From contig JADNYJ010000002.1 in NCBI GenBank assembly GCA_015501075.1, forward strand, positions 124,001 through 188,000: a stretch of DNA of 64,000 nucleotides. Reading direction: 5' to 3'. How positions within the stretch are numbered: position 1 is the first letter of the stretch; each line of letters starts with the position of its first letter. The notes beneath the pieces were generated by a model. That model saw only the letters and a list, made by a program, of their open reading frames with translations, was not told where the DNA came from and searched no databases. Made by a program: the position numbers and the translations under genes. Positions 34,452 through 46,400 of this stretch are shown piece after piece. Origin of the DNA: Gymnopilus junonius. Lineage: Eukaryota > Basidiomycota > Agaricomycetes > Agaricales > Galerinaceae.

Positions 34452-37400
34452 ATGTCTTCAGTAAAGAAAACCACCTCCATCTCCTTCACTGCCTCTGACC
34501 TTCCCAAATTCAATGGTCGTCACTACTGCCAATGGGCATCCAAGATGGAGGCCATAATCCTCCACATGGATGTCAAAGCTGTCCTTGAAGGCACCCTCAC
34601 CGCTCCTCCAGAGCAACAAATTAGGGAACCCTCATTTCCCTCTGGCACTCATGCCACTGACACCACTCCTGCTACTGGGCCTACCCAGGCTGATCTCAAC
34701 CTGTACAATGCCTGCTTCTCTTGCTGGACTGCCACTGAGGAAATGTACTGCCATAAATTGGAGAGTTTCAACTCCAAGAATTCCAAGGCACTCGGCCTTT
34801 TGGCCATGTGCCTCGATACTGGTATATGGGACCAGGTTAAAACCCTGTCTGCAGCCGAAGCATGGGATTGGATCAAGATGAAGTACTCCAAGGAGATGTT
34901 CATTGAGACCCTTGAGGACTTTAGGGTCCTTATGAATCTCAAGATCAATCTCTCTGATCCCAACCCCCAGCTCACCAAGTTCCAATTTCATTATGGGCAT
35001 CTCCCATTCGTCAATGATACAAATGCCACAACTTCATCGGCACCTCCGTCATGGTACCCATGGTTTCACAATCCATGGCATGCCTTATTCTACTTATGAA
35101 TCTTCCACTTGCCATGAATGTCACATCGCAAGAATCCATTTATCAGTGGATGATGGAAGATTTCACCAGGCAAAACTCAGTTCTGAATATGGAACTGAAA
35201 GACCTCTTTGACAGCATTCGCACCACATGGGCTGCCAAATTTGGGCACCTTAAGCAGCCCAAGCAACCCAAGCGCAGCACATTTTACATGCCAAAGCAGC
35301 TCAACCCACCTAAGGATAGCCAGCCCAAAAACCAACAGGCTAGCAATGCAAATGCACAGCGTAACACTGCAATCAAAGGGAAAGGTCCTGAACCACACCA
35401 CTCCGATCAGCAGAATGCTGGTAACCCCAGCAGTTCGCAGAAGAAGGAGTATCCTAGGAGGAAACCCTGCTGCTCTGGCTTCAAGCCAAAGTCAGTGTGC
35501 TTTGTTGAGGACTCCGATGAAGAGCCATTTACGCTTGCATCGATGGTGCATTTCCCGCCACTAGAGAAATCACACCCAGTCCCCACTACTCACAATGTTG
35601 TTGAGATTAGTAGGAGAGGTACTATTACCTCTCACAAAGTACGCGAAGGTGCCTGGAAGAACCCCACTTGGGGAATGGCGCCATACCCCTCTTTTAGGAA
35701 ATCACAGGACCTGATGTCTTGGATCAGGGTTACCCCAACAATTGCCACCTCAAGTAGATTCGAGGAAGTTGCCCTTAATATGGGCACAAGTAGGATTGCC
35801 GAAAATGTGGGAATGAGTAGCACTGTGTATTTACACAGTAGCACCACCACAGAGGATGTTGCATCGGGGTTGTCGATGACGACTGAGATCTATAATGATC
35901 TCTTCGGTCCTGAGCCCTATTGGGTGCTGACCCCAGATCCTTCTCAGATGGCAGTCGATTCCGAACCGCTTATGGTGGAAGACTGGAATCGAATGAATGG
36001 GGTAGTGTCACAAGGTGATCTTGCCTATGTGGATGATGACGAGGAGTATATCTCCTTTGGGGAAGAAGATCTTCTGCCGCCACCACCGATCGGTGAGTCC
36101 CTTCATCTCGGATCGCACTATATTGGTGCAGATGGGAATATCATCACTAAAACGGCTCAACAGAGCCATGATGACATGTACCAGATGATGCGGGATTCAG
36201 ACCCAATCACCTATGAGGACGAGATCGAGCAGAATCATGGTGATTCAGTGCTCCTCCCTCATCCAGATTGGCAAGTACCTTCTTGTTCACATGCTGACGA
36301 GACACTAACTGATCAACCCACAGGTATTAATACACTGTACGGGGTAGATAGTAAATTACTTTTATTTACTATCTACAATATTTATCTTCATCACATTGTC
36401 TCTTGTGTGAACTGTAAGGGAAAGGAATGCGAAAAGACATTTGAGGAATGGCTTGTAGATTCCGGAGCATCCATGCATTTTTCTGGACAAATCTCTGACT
36501 TCTCGGAACTTACCAAATTTCCAAGCAAAGAAAGACCAAAGGTCCAAACTGCTAATGGCATAGCCTATGTCGATGGATTTGGTACTGTTTTCATTGAAAC
36601 AGAAGTTACCGATAAAGACAATACTGTGATGCATGAAACATTGCGTCTTCATCCAGTATTCTACATGCCTGCTGTGACTGTATGACTTCTGTCGATGGGT
36701 CAAATCCTCAGCACAGGAAATGTTATATTAGGTGATTCACAATCACTTAATTTCATATCCAAAGAGAATAGCTGCACCATTTTAAATGCATTGCCGAAGC
36801 ATTCTCATCATGACACTATGTTTTGGGTTAAGTCGCAGATCATCTCTGGAAAGAACTTGATCATGATGGAATCGGTACATGCCGAAGATTACGATCTATG
36901 GCATAAATGACTCGGACACCCTTCCACTCAAGTGTTCAAGAAGTTTAATGCTAATTCTGAAAACTTCCCATCTATTAAAGTCCCGAAGGATGCTGGCATA
37001 TGCGAAGGTTGTGCCAAAGGAAAGATGCATTCATGCTCCTTCCCAGACAATGTCAAACATGCAACCAGACCATTCCAGTGGATCCATTCAGACCTTAAGC
37101 AGTATCTGGTGACTTCATATCACCAGTACAAATATTTCATTTCCTTTATTGATGATCACATGTCAAATACTTGGGTCACACTCCTCAAACGAAAGAGTGA
37201 TGCGAAAGATGCTACCAGGCAATTTTTAGCCATGGTAAAAACCAAGTATAATGCCAAAGTCACAGAATGGATGAGCGACAATGGCAGTGAATACATCGAT
37301 AAGGAATACTTAGAAATCCTTAAGGATCTTGGGATCGAGATCCAAAGAAGCGTACCACATCAGCCCCAAATGAATGGTCAAGCTGAATGCTTCAATCGGA

Positions 37401-39892
37401 CTTTAGATGAGAAAGCCGAGTCTATGCACCTATTAGCCTGTCTCCCTGACAGCTGGTGGGAGTTTTGCATCATACATGCAGTCTACTTATACAGTAGAAC
37501 TCCCATGCATCAACTCGACTGGAAATCTCCATTTGAATTAATCAATGGAGAAAAGCCTGATTTATCACACCTATGGGTATTAGGATGTGGGGCATATGTG
37601 TTCCTTCCAAAGGATACATGGGCAAATAAACTTTCACCCAAATCCAAGTTGATGATATTCCTTGGATATCACAGACATCATTCTAATATGATGTTCATGT
37701 GAAGCCCCAACAATGTTCTATTCATAGCTGCCACAGTGCTTTTTGATGAACACTTGTTTCCTAAATGCCAAAAGGTGAAAGTACCACTGCTTACCCAAAT
37801 ATGTAAGTGCACCTCCCCGGAGGAACCTGTTTTGGAAGTGGAGGACAGTGATTCTCACGATGGTGATGAACCGTCCTATAGACCACCCCCAAATAATCCG
37901 TCAAGTGAGTCTGAGGTACCTCATGATGATGAGCCACCCAAGACTCCACCTCCCGAGTCACTAGCAGATACTCATCCAAGTATGCCTTCTACTCCTAGAC
38001 AAGGACCGAGATCTAATCTCCCACCACCTGCACTGCAGAAACCCTGTGCCGGTCCATCAGGGGGAGCTGCCGGTGATGCTCCAAGAAGGAGCACTCGTGA
38101 GAGTAAAAGTACGCAAAAAGAAGGGAACGTATACCCTCCTGGTACAGCCACTGATAGAGATCGCTGGCACAGATTAGACATAACCAGATCCACTCCAAAT
38201 TTGTCTATGGCCTCTAGTGACCTCGTGGCTGAGTACCTGTACAATCCCAATATGGGAGCAGAAGGGGGAGCACATTGGCATGCCTATTTACTTTCTAAGG
38301 CAATTTCCAATAGTGCACTTCCAGATCCATTGAACGTCCAAAATTGGACTAGTAAAGATCTTAGATGGCTACCTGCTGATCAACAACAGGAATGGCACAA
38401 GGCTCAATTCGAAGAATTAGAGGCCCTTCGTAAATGAAAAGTTTATGAGCTTGCTGACCTACCTCCAGGCTGAAAGGCCATCAAAAATTGTTGGGTTTTC
38501 AATATTAAGTCCAATGGACATAAAAATGCCTGTCTAGTTGCCAAGGGATTTTCCCAAATAGAAGGCCTAGACTATGACGAGATCTTCTCACCAGTTGTCC
38601 AGTTCGAGTCAGTCTGAACAATCTTAGCCTTAGCAACTCTTGAGCAATGGCGCATAGAGTCCCTTGACATCAAATCAGCTTTCCTATATGGGAAACTTGA
38701 TGAGGAGAGATATATGGAACAGCCTGATGGCTTTACCATAAAGGGACAAGAGAAGAAAGTACTCCGCCTGCTCAAAGCTATCTATGGGCTAAAACAAGCC
38801 GCATGTGCATGGTGGTCTGAACTTGATCGCTCCCTTAAAGAGCTCGGTTTCACATGCCTATATGCTGATGCTGGCATATTTGTCGCAAGACATAGCAACG
38901 GGACCCTTGTCATTATGTTGGCATATGTTGACGACATTATCATCACAGGTCCTAACACTGAGTTAGTCCAACAGAAGAAGCAGTTATTTATGACTGCATG
39001 GGAATGTCATGACCTAGGTGTATGTCAGGAGTTTCTCTGCATGAGAATCAGGTACATTAAAGGCAAGACCTACATCAATCAAATGCCGTACCTTAATAAG
39101 ATTCTTACACACTTCGGAATGATGAATGTGAAAGCGGCACAGACTCCATTACCTACTGGGTATAAGCCAGAACCCTTTACAGGCACGAGTTCAGCTTCAC
39201 TTCGGTCAGAGTATCAATCAGTGATCAGTTCTCTGCTATATTTAATGCTAGGAACACAACCCGATATAGCCTTTGCTGTAACACAGATGGCTAAGTTCAC
39301 TGTGAACCCATCTGATGAACATCTGAACTGTGCCAAATACATCATGTGCTACCTTGTTGGTACGCACAACTATGCACTTGTGTTCAATGGAAACAGCAAT
39401 AAAAGCTTGTATGCCTACTGTGATGCCTTATACAGTGATGATAGAACAGAGCCTGATCGCATGCATCGATCTACGCAGGGATACTTCTTTTCCCTTGCTA
39501 GCGGGAGTATCAAATGGCACTCCAAAACTCAGACTCTAGTATCAACGTCATCCACAATGGCAGAATACATGGCACTCTCTGACTGTGCACGTGATTGTGC
39601 ATGGTTCAAGATTCTATTTGAAGAACTTGGGATGTCAATCCCATATGTTCCCTTATATGGAGATAGTCATGGAGCTATTTTTAACTCGCAAAATCCCATC
39701 ACCCAAAAAGGGATAAAGCACATTGAAATATGCTACCACTATATCCGGGAACAAATAGAACTTGGGAACATTAAAATAGAGCATGTCCCTATGGACAAAA
39801 ATGTTGCTGATATGTTCACCAAGAATCTAGGCCCTACCCTGTTCCTTAAACATAGACAGGCTCTAGGCATAGAGTTCTATCCCTTAGAGTAG
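34452..39892 (+). pseudogene. Copia-B gag-pol (broken)
   Basis: Gag is 34452-35099 (MSSVKKTTSISFTASDLPKF). The linker and protease are 35051-36685 (WLVDSGASMHFSGQ), ending at a TGA at 36683. The integrase is 36695-37702 (CEGCAKGKMH, IHSDLKQY, SDNGSEY, MNGQAE). A Pro/Ser-rich linker covers 37736-38437. RT and RNase H are 38714-39892 (GLKQAACAWW, LAYVDDIIITG, DCARDCAW, GIEFYPLE). TGA codons occur after VTV, WHK, FM, RK and PPG and within the VxTILA segment. The YVDD site is intact. With copia-A it is the best-preserved copy. Confidence 0.92.
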
Positions 39893-39953
39893 AATACTGA
39901 CACATCATGTCAGAACAAGTATGTGCACTAACGTGGCACTACTTGAGGGGGAG

Positions 39954-40342
39954 TGTTGACATGATAAGTGTCCATGTGACTACATCACATGACTCACATG
40001 ACATGCGTGATCAGATGCATCTATACGTGACTAGATCCAGTGATGACAGAGTATTACAGTCATCTTATATGACTAAAACATGTGATCACTTAGTGAGTGT
40101 ATTACTCATCTTATGAGTAGATATTAGTAATTAGCTAAGTAATTGCCTTATGCATTACTCATATGTAGTTAGTCACTGCATGTCCTGTAGGTATATAAGG
40201 ATGCTCCAAACAGTGTCCTAATCCAAGTCATTTGCACTTCTAAGTAGTACCTAAGTAGTCACCTTAGCACTAGCCTCTTACAACCCAGGTAAGATAGTAG
40301 TTACAACGATACTATGCAGAGTGCACTACTTGCTGCTCAATA
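39954..40342 (+). repeat. Copia-B 3' LTR
   Basis: 389 bp. It differs from the 5' LTR by an internal deletion in the GTAATTA-rich part and by point changes, so the element is not very young. Confidence 0.9.
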
Positions 40343-40800
40343 TGATTCTCAGTCTCTGCATATGCTCCATCCCCTCATTCAACTATGTGAATACTCGCAT
40401 TGACACCCTCATTGGCCTTATATCATCAGCCTGGGATTCTATGGTTGCTGAGCATGTCATCTGGCCCCCATTGTTGACAACATCAATGAATGTCCCTAGG
40501 CCTGCTGCATCATTGAAGGCATTTGTTCCTCTTACTGACTGTGAATGTGAGGAACTCAGGAAGGCCAGTGGATGCTTTCACTGCTGATGTACCCCTGCTT
40601 TGCCTGGTTGGATCAAACATGGTGCCTGTGACTGCCCTGGGGATGAGGTGAATGGTATTCCTCCTGCCCCTGCTTATCCTGTGGGTATAGTTGTTGAGGC
40701 TGTTGCTGGTAGTGATGAGGAGGATGAAGAAGAATTCATTGCAGCTGTGTTCCCTACTTGTGTCCTGGGGACTGGGAGTTTTTCTGAGGATGACTTTTGA
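40343..40800 (+). pseudogene. Gypsy-4 gag C-terminus
   Basis: Frames give FVPLTDCECEELRKASGCFHC, a TGA, then a segment ending HGACDCPGDEVNGIPPAPAY. This resembles the atypical gag knuckle of basidiomycete gypsy elements. An acidic tail (SDEEDEEEF) follows. Confidence 0.6.
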
Positions 40801-41106
40801 TTGAGATGAGTTTCTTTATGCTTTTCTCTGTTTTTATTTTTTGCATTACTTTTTTCTGACTGCCAATAATTTTTGTTTGGGTCACCTACCACTCCCTCTT
40901 TGCACTCCTGTGATACCACCACTCACTTGTGCATTGATGACTGCTGTTCTTCCTTTCAAAGTTTGATTTACATTTTTGAGGTGGCTTATTCTTCTCCTTT
41001 CATGTTTCCTGTGATACTGCTCGAGCATGCATTGTGAATTCTTTATTTCACTCATTTATGTCTCTTCTGCCTGCACCATGTTTTGATTTTTCAGAGCAGG
41101 GGAGGG

Positions 41107-41301
41107 TGTAATCCAGTCACATGTTCCATGATTACATACACATTACATAGATTATTGCCACCATCATTCCTCTTACTTTACTTTTACCTTTTACCTTGTA
41201 CCACCATGTACCTGTTGTCATTCTACCAATCAGAACTTGGTCCTGTTCTTTCAGTATGAACCCTGCCCAGTGTTCCTGTCCTTAGTCACAACAGGCTTTC
41301 A
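41107..41301 (+). repeat. Gypsy-4 3' LTR (probable)
   Basis: It begins TGTAATCCAGTCACATG after a purine tract and ends CAGGCTTTCA, close to the gypsy-3 LTR (TGTAATCCTGG...GGGCTTCCA). It ends exactly where the 355-bp inverted-repeat arm begins, as expected if it inserted into that arm. Confidence 0.6.
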
Positions 41302-41656
41302 AACTCCTCCTAATGCATATGCATTGCTCTGAATGCTCTGGGACTCCCCTGCTTAAAATAATTCACTATATGAGCTCTGTTCAATACTAGTAGTAAATCT
41401 ATATAATTGTTTCAAAGCCAGGGTGTGTGGATACAATGTTATGAAGAGGAGGAAGAGGAGGTTGTGTCCCCAGAGGGCTACAGATATTTCAGGGCAAAGT
41501 AGACATTATTTTATGCATCCAATAGTGCAATTAGATAGTATTGAGTGTCTAGTGGCCAACTCAGTAGTGCAGGAAGACCTGGATATGAGTAGTTGAAATG
41601 ATATGAAGGGAATGGATAGGTGAGTCTGTAAAATATGAACTTCCTTCACTGTGACA
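41302..41656 (+). repeat. Inverted repeat 1, left arm (355 bp)
   Basis: It is nearly identical to the reverse complement of 42348-42702. It begins AACTCCTCC and ends CACTGTGACA. Confidence 0.92.
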
Positions 41657-42347
41657 CATCTGGTGTGAAAAAAAATATAATAAACTTCCAGAAGGAGTGG
41701 GACATACTACTATTAAACACTGCAAAAGGATTCATGTTAATAGCCCTAATGAGTGAGGAGAACTTGACAGATGAGTAGTTTAGAATTGATTGAAATGTAT
41801 ATGGTAACCCTAGTCACAGTGATGAGTTTTCATGTTCCTCCTTTTCGACTTGTTTGCTCAATTGCATTGTCTGTTCTTGCTCTTTTCTTGAAATTCTTTT
41901 TGGAGAATTTGTATATTACTGTACTATTTCATTCAATTTGGCAGTCACGGTCACAGGCCCTCCAAAATCGCCGAAAAGTCACGGTTGTCATGGTGATTTT
42001 GTCGAGGTGCCAAAACTATTTTGGAAGTCCCAATTTCAAAAATTGGCCAAAAATAGCTATAAAATCGAATTTTTTTCTCCGACTGCGTAATTGAGCTCTT
42101 TCTTACAGCTTGGGTCTGGAAACAAGACAACTCATAGTATTTCTCTTCATATGTACACATTTTGTCCCTTATTCTGGGTCACTACCTGCCGAAAAAAATA
42201 TCATGTCATGGCAGGTTTTCTAATTCACTGAAACCAAAATTTCGGCAGGCACGTCACTGGTCACGGGGCCTGCCGAATTGATTGAAATGGTACAGTATAC
42301 AGGACTACCTTTCTGTTGATTTAGAACATTTGTTTTGGGCACAGGCA
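41657..42347. other. Inverted repeat 1, spacer with MITE
   Basis: About 312 bp of spacer remain after subtracting the 377-bp MITE and its TA duplication. No coding frame is visible. Confidence 0.7.
41919..42295. mobile_element. MITE-1: TA-flanked miniature element (377 bp)
   Basis: The ends are CTGTACTATTTCATTCAATT and, inverted, CTGTACCATTTCAATCAATT, each flanked by TA. The interior is noncoding with further GGCAG/CTGCC words. TA duplication and short inverted ends fit a Tc1/mariner-type MITE. Same family as the copy at 49330. Confidence 0.85.
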
Positions 42348-42702
42348 TGTCACAGTGAAGGAAGTTCATATTTTACAGACTCACCTATCCATTCCCTTCA
42401 TATCATTTCAACTACTCATATCCAGGTCTTCCTGCACTACTGAGTTGGCCACTAGACACTCAATACTATCTAATTGCACTATTGGATGCATAAAATAATG
42501 TCTACTTTGCCCTGAAATATCTGTAGCCCTCTGGGGACACAACCTCCTCTTCCTCCTCTTCATAACATTGTATCCACACACCCTGGCTTTGAAACAATTA
42601 TATAGATTTACTACTAGTATTGAACAGAGCTCATATAGTGAATTATTTTAAGCAGGGGAGTCCCAGAGCATTCAGAGCAATGCATATGCATTGGGAGGAG
42701 TT
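42348..42702 (-). repeat. Inverted repeat 1, right arm (355 bp)
   Basis: Reverse complement of 41302-41656 with few mismatches seen. Confidence 0.92.
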
Positions 42703-43205
42703 AGGACATTAGTACCTTCCACATGCCTCTCCTCATTATTCCAGCTGCTCTTTACAGTAGGGAGCTTTAGTAAATGTATTTCTGTGCCTTAAAGAGTGTC
42801 TATACTCGATCCCATGCTGCATGTAATTCACCAGAGAAGTACAGCCTATTACACTGGCCATATAGACCCCATAGACCAGTCTATAAATCATATCTATGTC
42901 TTCCCTGCACTCATAAAGTATGCTAGTGCTATTAAGAGTACTTATGCTGAGGGATTTATGGGGCTTTGGGCAGGTGCTGAGCATGCTGAAGTCATGTGCT
43001 CATGACCTGCAATTGAGGGCAGACACATCATGTTCAAGCACCTGGGTGTCCTCCAAAGTTGAGAGAACTTGCAGGCACAGCTTTCCCCAGCTTGATTGGG
43101 ATGGACACTGAGGGCGGATTGATGGGACTGATGCACTGGGTGGCCCAAAAATAGCCCACTTCTCAGCCCATCACTTGGCAGTGGGATGCATCTTTGGCAG
43201 CTGTC

Positions 43206-43421
43206 TGTAATCCTGGCCACATGATTACACGTTGTGGACTCTTATTTACTAACATGTGCATACTCACTATATAAAGATCCTCAGGGGTTTTCCCCTCTTT
43301 TTCTTCAGATCCCACTTTACTCCCTTTTGTATTCCTACTATCTCTCATTTACAATCACATCCTGGTCATATTCTTTACTGTGTGATTTAGTGTTGTCCAA
43401 TGTTGGTACATTGGGCTTCCA
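43206..43421 (+). repeat. Gypsy-3 5' LTR
   Basis: 216 bp with a TATA box (CACTATATAAAG) near 43266. It differs from the 3' LTR at only a few positions, mostly C/T or G/A. Confidence 0.93.
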
Positions 43422-43445
43422 CTTTTTTTTGAATATTCACCAGAA

Positions 43446-46400
43446 GTGAATTTACTGCTCACCTTGAGTTCTTCTCAAGGCACTGCTCGCCACGCTGCTC
43501 CCTGCTTAGGACCCATCACAAAAAGGGGCTGTTCTCAGTCAAGTTTTGGGTACTATCTCTGTTCACACCACTTTATAATGACTGAACCATCTTCTGACAG
43601 TCCAACTGTCAACTACTGTCACTGCCTTTCACCCACCGTGGTATCTGCTCCTACTCTCGACATTGGTGTCAAAGTTGCTGAACTGTCACCTCCTGTCTCT
43701 CCCATCCTTTCCACCTTGTCCTCTCCACTGTTGGATGTACCATCGGATTACCTTGAATCATGCTTGCTGAGTCCTTCTGTGAACCCTACTGCCTCTGAAA
43801 GGGCTGCTTCACTGGGAATTTCACTTCCTGCTCCCCCAATGTTGACCACGCCTGTACCCTCAAACACAACATCGAACACCATTGTCGCAAAGCCTGCTTC
43901 CTCCAGCTCTGACTCTGATTTGGATTCCGACGTGCCCATTTCAAAGAAATCATGTGCATATACCCACTCTCCTACTGCATACACACACTCTACAATGTCT
44001 TCCACTGTTGCCTCCATTGAACACCCTGTCACTAAACATTGTCCGATCCTCACCGCTGGCGATATCATGCCCAAAGTCCTTGTTGACTTGGCTGATGCTC
44101 ATCATGAGTACTTCATTGCGAAGGAAATTGACAATGCTGACAAGGTCAAGAAGATTCTCGGAGGATTCAAATGTGTGCATGTCCGTGACTGGATCGCTTG
44201 TGAATGTGACCGCCTTTTGAAGCTGAAATATGAGGATTTCATGGCTGAGTTGCGCTCAAACTATCTTCCACCGAACTGGGAAGAGACTGTCCATACCCAG
44301 CTCCTCGGTATGAAGATGAAGTGGAACGACAAGTTCTGGGACTGGTGCCAAGAGCTACATACCCTTAACATCATCCTTCGTGGTACCTCGTCCCACCTCT
44401 CTGAATCTGCTTTGCATAACCAACTTGAAGCCACTCTCGAGCCATCACTGCTCAATTACTGTTTCCATGAGAAGATTAACAAGATTGTTGTCCTCAAAGA
44501 CTAGGTGCTGGCTGTTAAAGAGGCTGATGAGAAGCTTAAGGATGACTGAAAGCGCACCCGCGAGGTTCTCACTGAGGAAACTGCACAGAATTCAAAATGC
44601 CCCACTCTTTCTGGCAACTCTTGTGCTGGGAACACTGCCATTACCACTGCATCATCTTCTTCCAACACTGTAAAGAAATGCCCTAGGCTTGAGGATGGTG
44701 AATGTACCTTGCTTGCCACAAACAATGGCTGTTTCAAATGTTGACGGTTTGATCAAGACCACAGCAGCAAAACTTGTCTGAATATTTTCCCTGATGGCGA
44801 GGGGTACAAGAAGGTCACTGCCACTTGTGATGCTGCTGGGAATGCTCCCAAGAGTTAGAATGGCTCCTCAACTTCTAGACCCAGACCCGTCGCTGCTGTT
44901 GTTCCCGATGCCACTCACTTTTCCAAGAGTGAAGATGATGATGTTGTCACTGCCATTATGCCCAGTGCTGCCTTGGGCAACGGGAGTGAGTCTGAGGATG
45001 ATGTGAGTTCACTGTTCTGCATTAGACATCTGTTGCTAAAGTTTAAGGTGCTGGCTCAGCACCTAGATTTCACTTTAACATTTGCTTCACTTCTTGACTG
45101 TGGCGCCCACCTTGTTTTGATGAATCCTGAAACTGCTGATGAACTGCAACTTGAATGTTTTGCTTTAAAGAAACCTGAACTGGTAAATGTCACTATTTCC
45201 AAAGACAAGACTGAAAAGATGTCTCTTTCACAATATGTTAAATTCTCTGTTATGACTTTGGACAATGCTTGGACTTCAAAAACCATACGTGCTTTTATCG
45301 CTCCTGGGCTCTGCATGCCTATTATTCTTGGACTGCCCTTCCTGTCACATAATAAGCTTGTCATTGATGCTGATTCTCATACTTGCATTGATAAGACTAC
45401 TGGCTACGATTTGTTAAACCTGCCTGTTATTGTACCACCACCTCCTCCCAAAATAAAATCTGTTGATCAGATCAAATATTCAAAGGCTGTTAAGAAAACT
45501 GTTCTTTCTGAGATTATTGCTGTCAGGAAGAAGAGAATTGAAGATGGAAAATTGACTTTTGAAGAAGTTAAGCCTGCAGATGTTGTTGAACCTATCCGGA
45601 GCACTGTTGAAAGACTTTCGGCTATTGAAAAGTTGCAAAAACGTAGTGATAAGGTCAAGCGTGACTTTAAGGAAATTTTTGAACCCATCCTGCACATCGA
45701 TTGACTACTGACGGACTATGTTGCTCATATCAAATTAAAGGATGCTGAGGCTCGCATTACCAACAGGACCTATGCTTGTCCTTGGAAATATAGGGAGGCT
45801 TTCCAGACCCTTATTGGACAACATCTGGATGCAGGCCGCATCCGTTTATCCTCTTCCGCATATGCTTCTCTGTGTTTCATTATTCCTAAGGTGGACCCCA
45901 AGGTGCTTCCACGCTGGGTGAATGACTACCGACAACTTAACGCGAACACTGTTATTGACAATCACCCTCTCCCTCATGTGGACGACATTCTTAACAACTG
46001 TGCCAAAGGAAAAATCTGGTCTACAATTGATATGACTAACTCCTTTTTTCAAACATGGATGCATTCTGACAATGTTCATCTTACTGCGGTGAATACTCCC
46101 TTTGGTCTGTACGAGTGGCTCGTTATGCCAATGGGGCTCCGCAATGCTCCTGCAATACATCAGCAGTGTGTTACAGCTGCCCTGCATGATCTGATTGGCA
46201 AGACTTGCCACATTTACCTTGATGACATTGTCATTTGGTCTGATGATCCCGTCCAACATGAGAAAGATGTCCGCACCATCTTCACTGCCTTGCGTGCTGC
46301 ACAACTATATGTTAATGAAAAGAAAACAAGGTTGTTCCAGATGGAAATTAATTTCTTGGGACACAAGATATCGGCAAAAGGCATTGAAGTGAATACCGAT

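Larger units (their letters stand above)
33614..40342 (+). mobile_element. Copia-B: full-length Ty1/copia element (6.7 kb)
   Basis: The LTRs are 33614-34015 and 39954-40342. The primer site GGTTATGGGCCCC is at 34016, and the purine tract TTGAGGGGGAG is just before 39954. The coding order is as in copia-A. The flanks (CAGAG at left, TGATT at right) do not match, so the ends were rearranged. It separates gypsy-2 from the gypsy-4 remnant. Confidence 0.93.
40343..41301 (+). mobile_element. Gypsy-4: 3' remnant of a Ty3/gypsy-like element (gag end, 3' LTR)
   Basis: The gag C-terminal frame (40343-40800) is followed by 300 bp of T-rich sequence, a purine tract CAGAGCAGGGGAGGG, and an LTR-like segment starting TGTAATCC at 41107. 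The short distance from gag to LTR suggests an internally deleted or gag-only element. Its 5' part is replaced by copia-B. Confidence 0.6.

Noticed and set aside
40343..40347. Target duplication for copia-B
   Set aside because: The left flank CAGAG and right flank TGATT do not match, even allowing one CpG change.
41771..42160. Open frames within the first MITE and its flank
   Set aside because: The frames run across the MITE ends, differ in the second copy and have no protein-like features.
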